Shown here: positions 55,222 through 64,000 of the stretch, in pieces
Layout of the letters: every line of letters starts with the position of its first letter
Numbering within the stretch: position 1 is the first letter of the stretch
Source: Platerodrilus igneus
Lineage: Eukaryota > Arthropoda > Insecta > Coleoptera > Lycidae
Length of the DNA stretch: 64,000 bases
Direction of reading: 5' to 3'
NCBI GenBank assembly: GCA_036346225.1
Contig: JARFIW010001480.1
Location: 9,083,001-9,147,000, forward strand
The notes under the pieces: generated by a model
What the model saw: only the letters and a program-made list of their open reading frames with translations
Told to the model about the DNA's origin: nothing
Databases searched by the model: none
Program-made: the position numbers and the translations under genes

Positions 55222-56166
55222 ATAAAACAAAGTCCATAAGAAGCAAGAAGATTAAATTCGCGCAACTAAATCTCGGGAAAGGTAGAGGGCAACAAATAAC
55301 TTCGTAAAGTTATTCATCGAAAATAATATCGACATCGGGTTTATACAGGAACCGCACCTGTATGGCCACAAAATAACAGGTTTTGGGAGGGGTTACCGTC
55401 TTAAACGCGAATAGTGAACGACCGCGTAGCGGGATAATAATAAATAATGGAACGTGCGCCGGAATTATATTAAATAATTTATCGAACGAATTTGTAACGA
55501 CGGCCGAAATCAAATCAGGGAAAATGCGTTCTATGTCATAAGCGTGTACCTCCCGCCGGTCGATTCCCGGCGGAAAATCCCAAACCGAAGACTTGATAAA
55601 TGAAGTAGATAATATTATTCGTAAAATCGGCAGAAATAAAAATCTAGTCATCGGGGAGATTTTAATGCCAAGTCGCCACTATGGGGCAGCCCTATCGAAG
55701 ACGATAGAGGCTCGCAGGTTGCTGATCTTTTACGGAATGGGATCTTAGTGTGATAAACACTAATGATTTACCTACGTTTGAGACGCATAGAGGCAGCAGT
55801 TTTATAGATATTACTGCAGTCTCGCACGAAATGTTAGAAACGATTTGTAATTGGAAATTAAGGTCGGACGAGGAAACGCTCTCTGATCATAAATTAATAA
55901 CATGGGACGTTGAAACCAAAACAAGTGCAAACGAGCAGCTAACTGTATTTCCGCGGTTCTGTAATAAAAAAGCAAATTGGGAGCGATTTAAACAAAAATT
56001 TGGCGAAAGTATCCCTGTGCTCGAAAATGAGCTATTTAACTGCCGAGAGGCAGACGAAGTAGAAACACTCGCGAAAAAATTAAACGACGCGGTGGTAGAC
56101 GCGTCGTCGTATTCCATGCCGAAAAGAAAACATTTAAAGACAGCGTACCCTGGTGGACCCGGGAAC
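55222..56166 (+). pseudogene. LINE ORF2 endonuclease
   Basis: Begins around 55240 with KINFAQLNLGKGR, the usual start of an apurinic-type endonuclease. Pieces with FIQEPHLYGHKI-like sequence (55345), VYLPPVD (55548) and IGEILMPSRHYG-like sequence (catalytic GDFNA position, near 55650) follow in different frames. The open frame 55750-56169 holds FIDITAVS and LSDHKLITWDV, the last with the aspartate-histidine pair. At least three frameshifts. Confidence 0.7.
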
Positions 56167-56399
56167 TAACCACCAAGCGGGCAGAAACGCGTAACCTAAG
56201 GCGCCGCTATCAACGCGCCTCGGGAGATATAAGAGAACAACGGAGAATAGAATATAATCAAAGTTACCGCGAATATAAAATATTAATAGAAGAAACGCGA
56301 ACGAATAAATTTAAAGAATTCTGCACGCGAAACTCAGAGAAAGAACCCTGGGGAACCGCATACCGCGTAATTAGAGGAAAACAACAAAAAATTGCGCTC

Positions 56400-57890
56400 A
56401 GTAATATAAAGAAAACAAATGGCGAATACACGGAAGGTTTTAAAACCACGGCGGAATATTTACTAGAGAAATTTTTCCCATCGGATAATCCCGAGGGGGA
56501 TGAAGGGTCGCACGATTTAGTACGTCGGGTAGCTGCAGAAGCGCAAGGAACAGGTGCCGATAAGGCAATCCTAGTTCACGAGGTCGTTAGGGCTCTTAGG
56601 AGGATGAACCCTAAGAAAGCACCGGGGCATGATGGAATCACTTCAGACGCAGCTCTGGAGGCGTGCCTGTTAGCCCCGTGTGTCTTTGTCGGGTTGTTTA
56701 ATCTTTGTTTAGAAAGGGCGTTTTCCGCGTTGCTGGAAAATCCAGAACGTGAAATTTATACCCAAACCTAAAAAGGCGGATGCGTCAGATCCGGGCAGCT
56801 ATCGTCCAATTAGCTTGCTACCGGTGCTGGGGAAAGTTTTAGATCGCGTTATGACTACGCGTGTTGAGCACCTAGTGCGAGACAGCGGCGGTTTTAATAA
56901 CCGACAGTTTGGTTTCGTGGAGGGCAAGTCGACTATCGACGCGTTAGAGTTTGTTGTCGGAAAAATAAAGCAGGCGAGAGATGCTAAAGAGTACTGTGTC
57001 GTTGTTGCTTTGGACATTTCAGGAGCATTTGATGCTGCCTGGTGGCCATTAATCGTTTGCGAGTTAGATCGTAGGGGTTGTCCGCGAAACTTGATGTCTT
57101 TGGTCAAGAGTTATTTCTCGGGCGATTGGCACAGGTTGAAATTCCGGGTGAGGTTCTGTCGCGTGAGGTGGAAAGGGATGCCCGCAGGGTCATGTTCTGG
57201 TCCCACATTTTGGAAGTTGTTGTATGAGAGCATCTTTAGGGTCAAGTTGCCCGCAGGATGTTCAATCGTTGGGTTTGCGGATGACACGCTTTTAATTGTA
57301 AGATCGAGATTGTTAATGGATATGCGCACAAAACCGAACGAGGCGCTTAACAAATTACACGAATGGTCGCAGGCGGTAAAACTAAAATTTAACACGGCGA
57401 AGTCAGAGGCGCTTTATTTCGGCACGAAACCAGGACAGAGACCTCCTAGGCTAGAGCTAGGAGGAGAAAATCCCGTTTAAAGATTGTATTACCTACCTCG
57501 GCGTCAAGATCGACGATAAAATAAATTGGAAAGCGCATGTACAATACGTAAAAGTAAGGGCCGCGAAATATCAAATAAAATGATGGCGGCGGCTAAAATA
57601 AAGTGGGGTTTCAGGGCGAATCGCTGAGGACGGTTTATGCCGGAGCAATTGAGCCGGCAATACTGTACGCAGCTTCTGTATGGGCAGAAGGTTGTAAAGT
57701 CCGGGAGATGCGTCAATTGACGAGCGTACAACGCATAACCGCGGTAAAAGCGGCGAGGGCGTACAGGACCACCTCCACGGAGGCTGTCCTGGTGATCAGT
57801 AGGACTCTCCCTATCGAATATGTCGTTAGGAGATTAGAGATAGGCGATTAATAAATATAGGAAAAGGGCGCGAAATTATCGAAGATCTTA
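56400..57890 (+). pseudogene. LINE ORF2 reverse transcriptase
   Basis: KKAPGHDGITSDA at about 56615, then a frame change, then 243 open codons (56749-57480). These show YRPISLLPVLGKVLDRVM, FGFVEGKSTIDALEF, VVALDISGAFDAAWWP (motif A), GMPAGSCSGPTFWKLLYE (motif B) and IVGFADDTLLIV (catalytic FADD). The thumb follows with KSEALYFGTKPG and TYLGVKIDDKINWKAHV at about 57490. 57603-57851 has GAIEPAILYAASVWAEG and LTSVQRITAVKAARAYRT, conserved after polymerase in this group. Confidence 0.85.
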
Positions 57891-57893
57891 ATC

Positions 57894-58503
57894 TTGGTAA
57901 TAGGGAAATTGCAAAAAAGATCGTTGTATCTGAGTTGGGGCACCCGGCTGATATTAGGGGAATCGAGTTTGTCGAAGGTGATGAGGACGCGATGGGTATT
58001 AAAATTTATACGGACGGTTCACGTATGGACGATGGGCAAGCAGGCGCGGCGTTTGTCGTGTTTAAGCAGGAAAGGGAGGTGTTTCGGTTTCAAACCAAAC
58101 TTGCGAACTGGTGCACTATCTTCCAGTGCGAATTGGTAGCCATACGAGAGGCTATCGATTACGTAATAAATCACACGGGCAGAGACGAGTATTATATAAT
58201 CAGCGACAGTAAATCAGCGCTGACGGCATTAACAACATGAACACCTCGACAGACCTCCAAGCGGACGTCTGGAGGATAGCGCGTACGGCGCTCGGGTTTC
58301 GACGTTTAAAGTTCTGTTGGGTCAGGTCGCACAATGGCAACGTAGGAAACGATAGGGCTGACGAATTAGCTAAAGAGGCCGCGACGGGAAACTTTCGGAT
58401 ATCACATTCGTCGATACCGAGGTCTTTAATTAAAAGAAAGCTGCGTGAAAATCAATTCGACAATGGGAAGAGAGGTGGAACAACGCTGCCACGGGCAGGT
58501 TGA
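57894..58503 (+). pseudogene. LINE ORF2 RNase H domain
   Basis: An open frame 57935-58240 then 58237-58503, one frameshift apart. The catalytic set is present: IYTDGSRM (first aspartate), FQCELVAIREAI (glutamate), IISDSKSALTAL (second aspartate), and WVRSHNGNVGNDRADELAKEA (histidine and last aspartate). RNase H in a non-LTR element marks the I/R1/LOA-type branches and removes RNA during second-strand synthesis. Confidence 0.88.
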
Positions 58504-58860
58504 CCCACAAATTCATACCGAGCTTAGAAGCTAGAGGTAGGATTGAGGTTAAGCTCGACCATAAAATAGTTCAGTTGATAACAGGACACGGCGCCTTGAA
58601 GGCGTATTTACAAAGGTTCGGTCTAACCAACAGCGACCGCTGTGAATGCGGCGAGGGCGCGGAAAGCGCAGAGCACGTGCTCTTCGACTGCCCGCTTGAA
58701 GCGGCAAATCGATGGTTGGCTGATAGCAAACTAGCTATCCTAGGTCTGGCATGGCCAAAGAGCCTAGAGGAAGTCGGGAAGTGGTCAACCAGAAAGCGTT
58801 CTGGACAGCCTTAAAAGAATTTGCGGGAAGGGTCGCGAGATTAGACAATCAATGATAACC
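58504..58860 (+). pseudogene. LINE ORF2 C-terminal cysteine-rich region
   Basis: After a stop at 58501-58503, the frame 58500-58814 continues with LITGHGALKAYLQRFGL and CECGEGAESAEHVLFDCPL, the CCHC-like motif that ends R1/LOA-type ORF2 proteins. It is followed by a short tail and stops. Confidence 0.8.
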
Positions 58861-60215
58861 GCGTGTAAAATTCGGTGGGGTTGGTGGGAGGATTGAAAAT
58901 TTTAGATTGACTTGGCGTGAGTAAGGATACGAGCATAGATATAACCAAAACCTGATAAAAAAAAAAAATAATAAAAAAATAAAAAAAAAAATAAATAAAA
59001 AAATAAAAATAACTTGATAATTATACCCAAATGTCCAATATGCACGAGAAACCCCACACCATTAATACAATCACTGCCTATCTTCATAATTATGCGCGTA
59101 AAATCGAAATCGGGAATAAATAACAACAAATAAACAATAACAAATAAATCAGAAACCCTCATTAAATTAAATCAATAAAATAAACAAATATAATAAAATA
59201 GAGTGAAACCGCGCATCCCCCCCAGGACTTAAAAGTGAAGTGATAGTGATTGTGATCCCCCCAAGAACATTTAGTGCATATCCACCAGGACTTTAGCAGT
59301 GCACCCCATCTTCCCCTTAGAAGTAAGTTACAGTTAGATGTAGGCAGACGACCAGATCTTCGGATGCTGGAGAATTTTATTATCGAGGTAAGGCGTAAAT
59401 TGTGGCGGCTGTACTCGCACAAGCATTGATTTACATTAATTAGTAGTTTTGAAACAATTTAACAAGCACGTTTGGTGTGTAAAGACGCTAGCCGACATAA
59501 TGCTTGTGCGAGTACACCTGATAAATGGGTGATGCTTTTGCTATTTTGTGCACTGCTATATGCTTAACGCTTATTAAACATTTATTTACATATTTATATA
59601 ATTATATTTATTTATATTTTATATTTAGACTTTATATTTATTTATTTATTAGCAGGTATTGCAGTATTATGTGGCTTATTTGTTTTGTTTGACGTTCTGT
59701 CGCCATTTTGGTAGCAGTATATATTCGGGAAGGAAGAGTATAATTGCGAAGATTGTAATCATAATATAAATCAGTTAGGGAATGATAGGAAAGCTAGGGA
59801 TGGATTTAAATTAGTTAGCTAGATTTGGATAGTTTTAAGATGACCCTTCAGGTCGCACTGGTAAGCAGAGCCGGCGTCTGCTATCCGGTATTACGGATCC
59901 CTCCCCCTCTCATTTTTGCTTGTGTCTTGTTGATCGGGTACACTCGAAAGTCAGCGCTAGGGATACCATTATTTACAACCCTGTTTTTAGTTTTGTTTCA
60001 GTTTGTCAGACTTTTAGATTTGTTAGATTGTCAGAGTTTGTTAGGTTTGTTAGATTTGTTAGATTTCTATTTAGTTTTTATTTAGGGTGGATCAATTATG
60101 AAGTCAGAATAAATTAGAAGCACGATAATTTTTCGCGTTTAAACCCAATGTAGTACCTCCGGGTGGAGCATTGGGGACGTGGCCGCAAGTATAGCGGCCC
60201 TTATTCAAATTATAA
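58861..60215 (+). other. LINE 3' UTR with inverted repeat and terminal hairpins
   Basis: 1.35 kb of UTR. It has an A-rich low-complexity tract (58959-59010), an 18-bp perfect inverted repeat (59410-59427 and 59499-59516), and a TTTGTTAGA-type short tandem at 60015-60065. It ends with two hairpins, CCAATG...CATTGG at 60145-60174 and GGCCGC...GCGGCC at 60181-60199. The first hairpin recurs in the SINE tail. Confidence 0.75.
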
Positions 60216-60228
60216 TGCATTACAGTAA

Positions 60229-60810
60229 GGGTTGATATCATTATTGAATATCGTGTTGAATCATATTAAGTCTCGCATTCCTAGCATTGTGGTTTGCATG
60301 TTACTTTTAAGAGTTAGTATTCTGTTTGTTATACTGTCGTGATTCTTCACTAATTTTCGTAGTGCATCTTTAAATTTTACTATGGTTGATTGCGTTAAGG
60401 AAATTTGGTTTTTTACAATAGTTTTTATATCGTGCTGGTTGTCGATCAATTCTCGTATTGCATTGTCGTATCGTTCAGCATCTTGGTTATCTAAATTGCA
60501 TGTGATAGCTTTTATAATATTACCTAATCCACTAATAATTCCTCATTTCTGTCTCGTGGTTTGGTCTGTTGGTATTAAACGATTGAATTTATAGTTTGTA
60601 TTCATGAGGATGTTTTCCATTATGCTCTTGTAATTAAGCATTTCTATCGCGTACTCCTTTCTGAATTTGATGTCTTGGTTTAATAAATCTATCTGCTTCC
60701 TCTTGACTTGCTTGACGTAGTCTGTCTATACACTTTGGTGAAAATCGGTTTACCGTCTGTTAGCTCAATATTATGTTTGACTGTGTTGGTGATCATTTCG
60801 AATGGACCTG
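60229..60810 (-). pseudogene. Errantivirus-like relic: reverse transcriptase start fused to envelope N-terminal half
   Basis: On the minus strand from 60810: a short gypsy polymerase start (HNIELTDGKPIFTKVYRQ) and KQIDLLNQDI, which then joins an envelope segment. That segment has a basic cleavage-like site, a GIISGLGN stretch where the fusion peptide of errantivirus envelopes lies, and a long helical region with DAERYDNAIRELIDNQ. The open frame ends at 60261, and the gene continues beyond the LINE at 52745. Stops and shifts occur in several places. An internal deletion removed everything between polymerase and envelope. Confidence 0.6.
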
Positions 60811-60837
60811 CACCTTACCGAAGTTCTAAATTACTAG

Positions 60838-63103
60838 AACAGGTGAAATGGGTTGCGTGTTCTAATGAGCTAAAGAGCCAAACTACAGGTCCAACCAAAG
60901 TAGTAGGGTCGTTAGTGAGGAACCAGACTAAGACAGGTCCACGAAAGAGGGCAGCAGCTCTTTCGGTACTTAGATTGGCAGAGACCATAGGGGTCGGTAT
61001 GGCAGTCTAAGACACACTACCGCGATGTGGAAAGCAACGGGAAACCACCACATTATCTCCCAAATACACGGCGTACTTAAATTGTAACAAACATGATGGC
61101 ATTCGCTGGGGTAAAAGATTCCGGAGTTAAAATAGTCCCCCATTCGGATCTCCGGGAGGGGACTACTTCAGAGAATGCGATCGGAAAGTTAAAAATAAGA
61201 GTCGGAAACATTCTGCGAGTCGGAGCGTGGAATGTTAGAAGTATGAAGCAAGTAGGCAAGCTAGAAAACCTAAAAATTGAAATGAATAGGTTATCACTAG
61301 ACATAGTAGGGATCCGCGAAGTTCGGTGGCCAGAGGCGGAGGATTTTTGGAGTGGAGACTTCAGGGTAATTCATACAGGAGCAGAGGAAGGAAATTTGGA
61401 TGTGGGGATAGTTATGCGGAAAAAGATAGGATACTGTGTAGAAAATTACTTACAAAAGAACCAAAGAGTACTCATGGTTAGATTAGAATCTAAACCGCTA
61501 AACACAGTAATAATACAAGTATACATGCCCACCTCTAGCTACAGTGACGAAGAGGTAGAAGCCATCTACAAAGACATCGAAGACATATTAAGATACGTAA
61601 AAGGACATGAAAATTTAATAATTATGGGAGATTTTAATGCCTTGGTAGGTGAAGGTAGGGAAGGAGCGGTAGTAGGTTTATTTGGCTTAGGCACGAGAAA
61701 CGACAGGGGAAATAGGCTTCTAGAATTTTGCGATAAGAACAATTTAATAATCACAAACACATTATTTCAACATCATGCTAGAAGACGATATACGTGGAAG
61801 ATGCCAGGAGATATAGGAAGATATCAAATAGATTAAATTCTTGTTAGACAACGGTTTAGGAATCAAGTAAAAGGCTGTAGAAGCTACCCAGAAGCAGATA
61901 TAGATACTGACCACAACATCGTAATAATGAAGACCGCACTTAAATTTAAGAATGTGAAAAAAAGAATCCGAAAAGGGCACTTGGACTTGGAGAAACTAAA
62001 AGATAAAGATATTCAAGAAAGATTCGAAAAAAAGTCAAATGAATTGCTCAAAGATATCGGGAAAATATCTGATACTAAGGAAGAAGAAACAGAATAGAAT
62101 AACATTAAATCCAGCCTAGACATGGCGGCCAGAGATATTCTGGGGTATACACAAAAAGAAAATAAGAAACCATGGATAACAAAGGATATTCTGAATTTAA
62201 TAGAAAAAAGACGAAATTACAAAAATAAATCAGACGAAACAGGAAAACAGAGATACAAAGCCATAAAATGGGAAATTATTCGAAAATGCAGGAAAGCTAA
62301 AGAACAATGGATTGATGAAAAGTGCAAAGAGGTACAAACGAAGATGGAAATAGGAAAGACAGACGAAGCATACAAATTAATTAGGATAAATTTTAGGGAT
62401 ATAAAACCGTATAGCAAAAATATAAAGGACGCACAAGGAAACGTCATTATAGAAAATGTAGAGAAAGTGGGTAGATGGCAAGAATATATAGGGAATTTAT
62501 ATGCAGGAGAGGAACTAACTGCATTAGAACAGGAATCAGACATTGAAAATGATGACTTGGGATATCCTATACTTAGAGATGAGTTTGAATTAGCATTAAA
62601 GAGTCTGAAAAATGGTAAGGCGCCGAGTGCAGATAATGTGCAAGCAGAAACTCTAAAAGCCGCTGGACAAGCAGTAACAGAACGTCTCTTCCAACTTGTA
62701 AGCTATATGTATGAGACAGACGAGATACCCAAAGATTTCAAACGTAGCATCATAGTAACTATATCAAAAAAGAAAGGTGCGGATAGATGTGAAAATTTTC
62801 GAACAATAAGTTTGACAGCACACGTGTCAAAAATATTAACTAGAATTGTGCAAAGACGAAGGGAAAAACGGGCGGAAGAAATACTAGGAGAAGACCAATT
62901 TGGGTTTATGCGAAACAGGGGAACACGGGAGGCTATTTTAGCTCTGAGAGTGATAATGGAGAAAACAATAGAAAAAGGGGAAAGCGTGTATATAGGGTTT
63001 GTAGATCTGGAAAAAGCATTCGACAATGTAAATTGGAAAAAATGTTTGAAATACTCAAAAAGATTGGAATGAGTTATAGGGATAGACGAATAGTACATAG
63101 CTT
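60838..63103 (+). mobile_element. RTE-type LINE, 3' end replaced
   Basis: The 5' part is about 255 bp of leader and then ORF2 from the ATG at 61093. Same family as the minus copy at 23027-25322. It stops short inside the polymerase at 63103, where another insertion begins. Because LINEs are usually truncated at 5', the missing 3' end is a later event. Confidence 0.85.
61093..63072 (+). pseudogene. RTE ORF2: endonuclease and reverse transcriptase start
   Basis: The endonuclease shows LRVGAWNVRSM (61210), IVGIREVRWP (catalytic glutamate), VYMPTSSYSDEEVEAIY, LIIMGDFNALVG (catalytic GDFN), a RRRYTWKMPGDIGRYQID end (stop at 61834) and DTDHNIV (61900). A frame change leads to the linker with KPWITKDILNLIEKRRNYKN (62150). 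The polymerase begins with SLKNGKAPSADNVQAETLK, IPKDFKRSIIVTISKK, ISLTAHVSKILTRI, GEDQFGFMRNRGTREAI and YIGFVDLEKAFDNVNW (motif A). It ends at 63072, before the FADD motif. Stops at 61834 and 62094 disable it. Confidence 0.88.
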
Positions 63104-64000
63104 TGTAACAATTTTATTTTCGCATTAAAAATCTCTGCATTAAAGGTATAACTAATGTTAAAACACCTTTATTAACTAAAGTAATAATACGTGTAACAAT
63201 CAAATTTTTGCATTAATACAGTATCTAGAGTCGTTAGTCTATTTGTTTCGGAGGTCGGTGTATTCCACAGCCACAGGCACGCGCGTGAGAGGATTGACAA
63301 CCCCCCTCGGACCCTCCCACCATGCAAGAACGCGGCAGGGGCACTCGTCGATAGGTAAAAGCAGCGACAGCATGCATTCGAAGAGAATGGCGAGTGACCT
63401 CCAGGTCGCATTAATTGTGTAACACACTTCCTGAGTAACGGTTGGTATTGTATATTCGTTATCATAGTATCTAATTTAAAAATTTGTTTAGCGCAACTAC
63501 GACTTACAAACTACGACTTACAAACTACGCAACGAAAATTATATTTATAACTAAGATTAGACCATGGAAGATTACGCTACAAAATTTATGCAACTTTGAA
63601 TCAATGTAAGAAACCCACTTCGCTTCGACACCTGTATTTAAAGCATGGAAAGCAGGAATAATTAGCTGCAGACTCCGCACGGCGATGCAGTTCCCAATCT
63701 AGCCAAGGACAGCAGCCTGGGGTTTGGTTCGTAATAGCTTTAAGATTTCCTCAGTGCTTCCTTCTAAAAGCACGTTATTTCGTTTTGTTTTATAGAAGCA
63801 CAAATTTGTTATTCAGTTTATCTGTAGCTAAGCTGGTTTTCTCCAGTATCAAATTTAAATTTCACTTAGTTTCGTAGATATGTGACTACATGTGGCTTCA
63901 GCATAAATTAACAGCTGCGGCTACGTCACTTGTTTGTTTGAAATATGCCGTCAACAATTGCACAATTGCAAGCAGATGTTTAGTATTACATTACTACCAC
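63104..64000. repeat. Probable LTR-like insertion entering from the RTE copy, incomplete
   Basis: RTE sequence ends at CATAGCTT and TGTAACAATTTTA begins, which is not RTE. The start resembles the TGTAAC end of the 1889-bp insertion at 11738. Inside is a GC-richer block (63240-63420) and a duplicated ACTACGACTTACAA at about 63495-63525. The right end is outside the window. Confidence 0.45.

Larger units (their letters stand above)
52759..60215 (+). mobile_element. 7.46-kb LINE with RNase H (I/R1/LOA group), complete ends
   Basis: A 13-bp perfect TSD, TGCATTACAGTAA (52746-52758 and 60216-60228), defines an apparently full-length insertion in the envelope relic. Order: about 1.1-kb 5' UTR, ORF1 with three CCHC-like knuckles, ORF2 with endonuclease, reverse transcriptase and RNase H, a CCHC-like C-terminus, and a 1.35-kb 3' UTR. 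The coding part is GC-rich. It is broken by several frameshifts but is little decayed overall. The 3' end has two hairpins and no poly-A. Confidence 0.92.

Noticed and set aside
54434..55246. Long minus-strand frames opposite the LINE ORF1
   Set aside because: They are antisense shadows of a GC-rich coding region; the plus frame has zinc knuckles and the minus frames have none.
1..64000. CRISPR array or bacterial defence system
   Set aside because: No regular short repeats with unique spacers, and all coding content is eukaryotic transposon or spliced host exons.

Overview
The window is eukaryotic and reads as an AT-rich insect-type genome packed with transposable elements. Grounds: spliced exons with GT/AG borders, and BEL/Pao and Ty3/gypsy LTR retrotransposons, CR1, Jockey, RTE and RNase-H-bearing I/R1/LOA-type LINEs, an IS630/Tc1/mariner transposase, a tRNA-derived SINE, and an errantivirus-like envelope relic. 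The species and order cannot be named from sequence alone. No bacterial operon, rRNA, functional tRNA or CRISPR array is visible.

Host genes: four phase-compatible exons on the minus strand (21170-21247, 20959-21116, 7977-8121, 7712-7923) encode part of a PDZ-domain protein. Its PDZ most resembles the AHNAK/periaxin type. One intron (8122-20958) holds a complete BEL/Pao element, a ruined gypsy element, a LINE fragment, a solo-LTR-like repeat and a SINE. A possible last exon of a second minus-strand gene lies at 42660-42827. Everything else coding-like is transposon debris.

Layout: 1-7.3 kb, gypsy integrase remnants and members of a palindrome-capped LTR-like repeat family (six copies in the window: 2627, 6673, 19347, 37605, 51195 on plus, 34561-34898 on minus). 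7.7-21.2 kb, the PDZ gene and its invaded intron. 22.8-25.3 kb, a minus-strand RTE LINE. 25.6-29.6 kb, a CR1-type LINE broken by a tandem-repeat insertion and a 299-bp MITE. 29.6-32.9 kb, unassigned AT-rich DNA with a GT microsatellite and a possible LTR. 33.0-34.4 kb, a mariner-type transposase split by a SINE. 35.4-35.7 kb, a foldback MITE. 35.9-42.2 kb, a Jockey LINE carrying a solo LTR and a young gag-only BEL/Pao element. 43.8-47.6 kb, a second BEL/Pao element on the minus strand. 50.1-51.7 kb, a second copy of the 1.6-kb unit seen at 1.6-3.2 kb. 51.9-60.8 kb, an errantivirus-like minus-strand relic split by a 7.46-kb LINE. 60.8-63.1 kb, a plus-strand RTE LINE cut by another LTR-like insertion.

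The strongest results come from target-site duplications (TSDs), which fix element borders and the order of insertion: BEL/Pao GTTGC and GTAGC; Jockey ATTTATTTACA; LINE TGCATTACAGTAA; SINE TGGCCGGAACTGTTA; LTR-like family ACTT, TACT, GTYT and AGGT; an insertion inside the first BEL/Pao, AGGC. Two observations stand out. The repeat family begins with a palindrome. The SINE tail shares a 30-nt hairpin (29/30 identical) with the 3' end of the 7.46-kb LINE, which suggests a SINE-LINE partnership.
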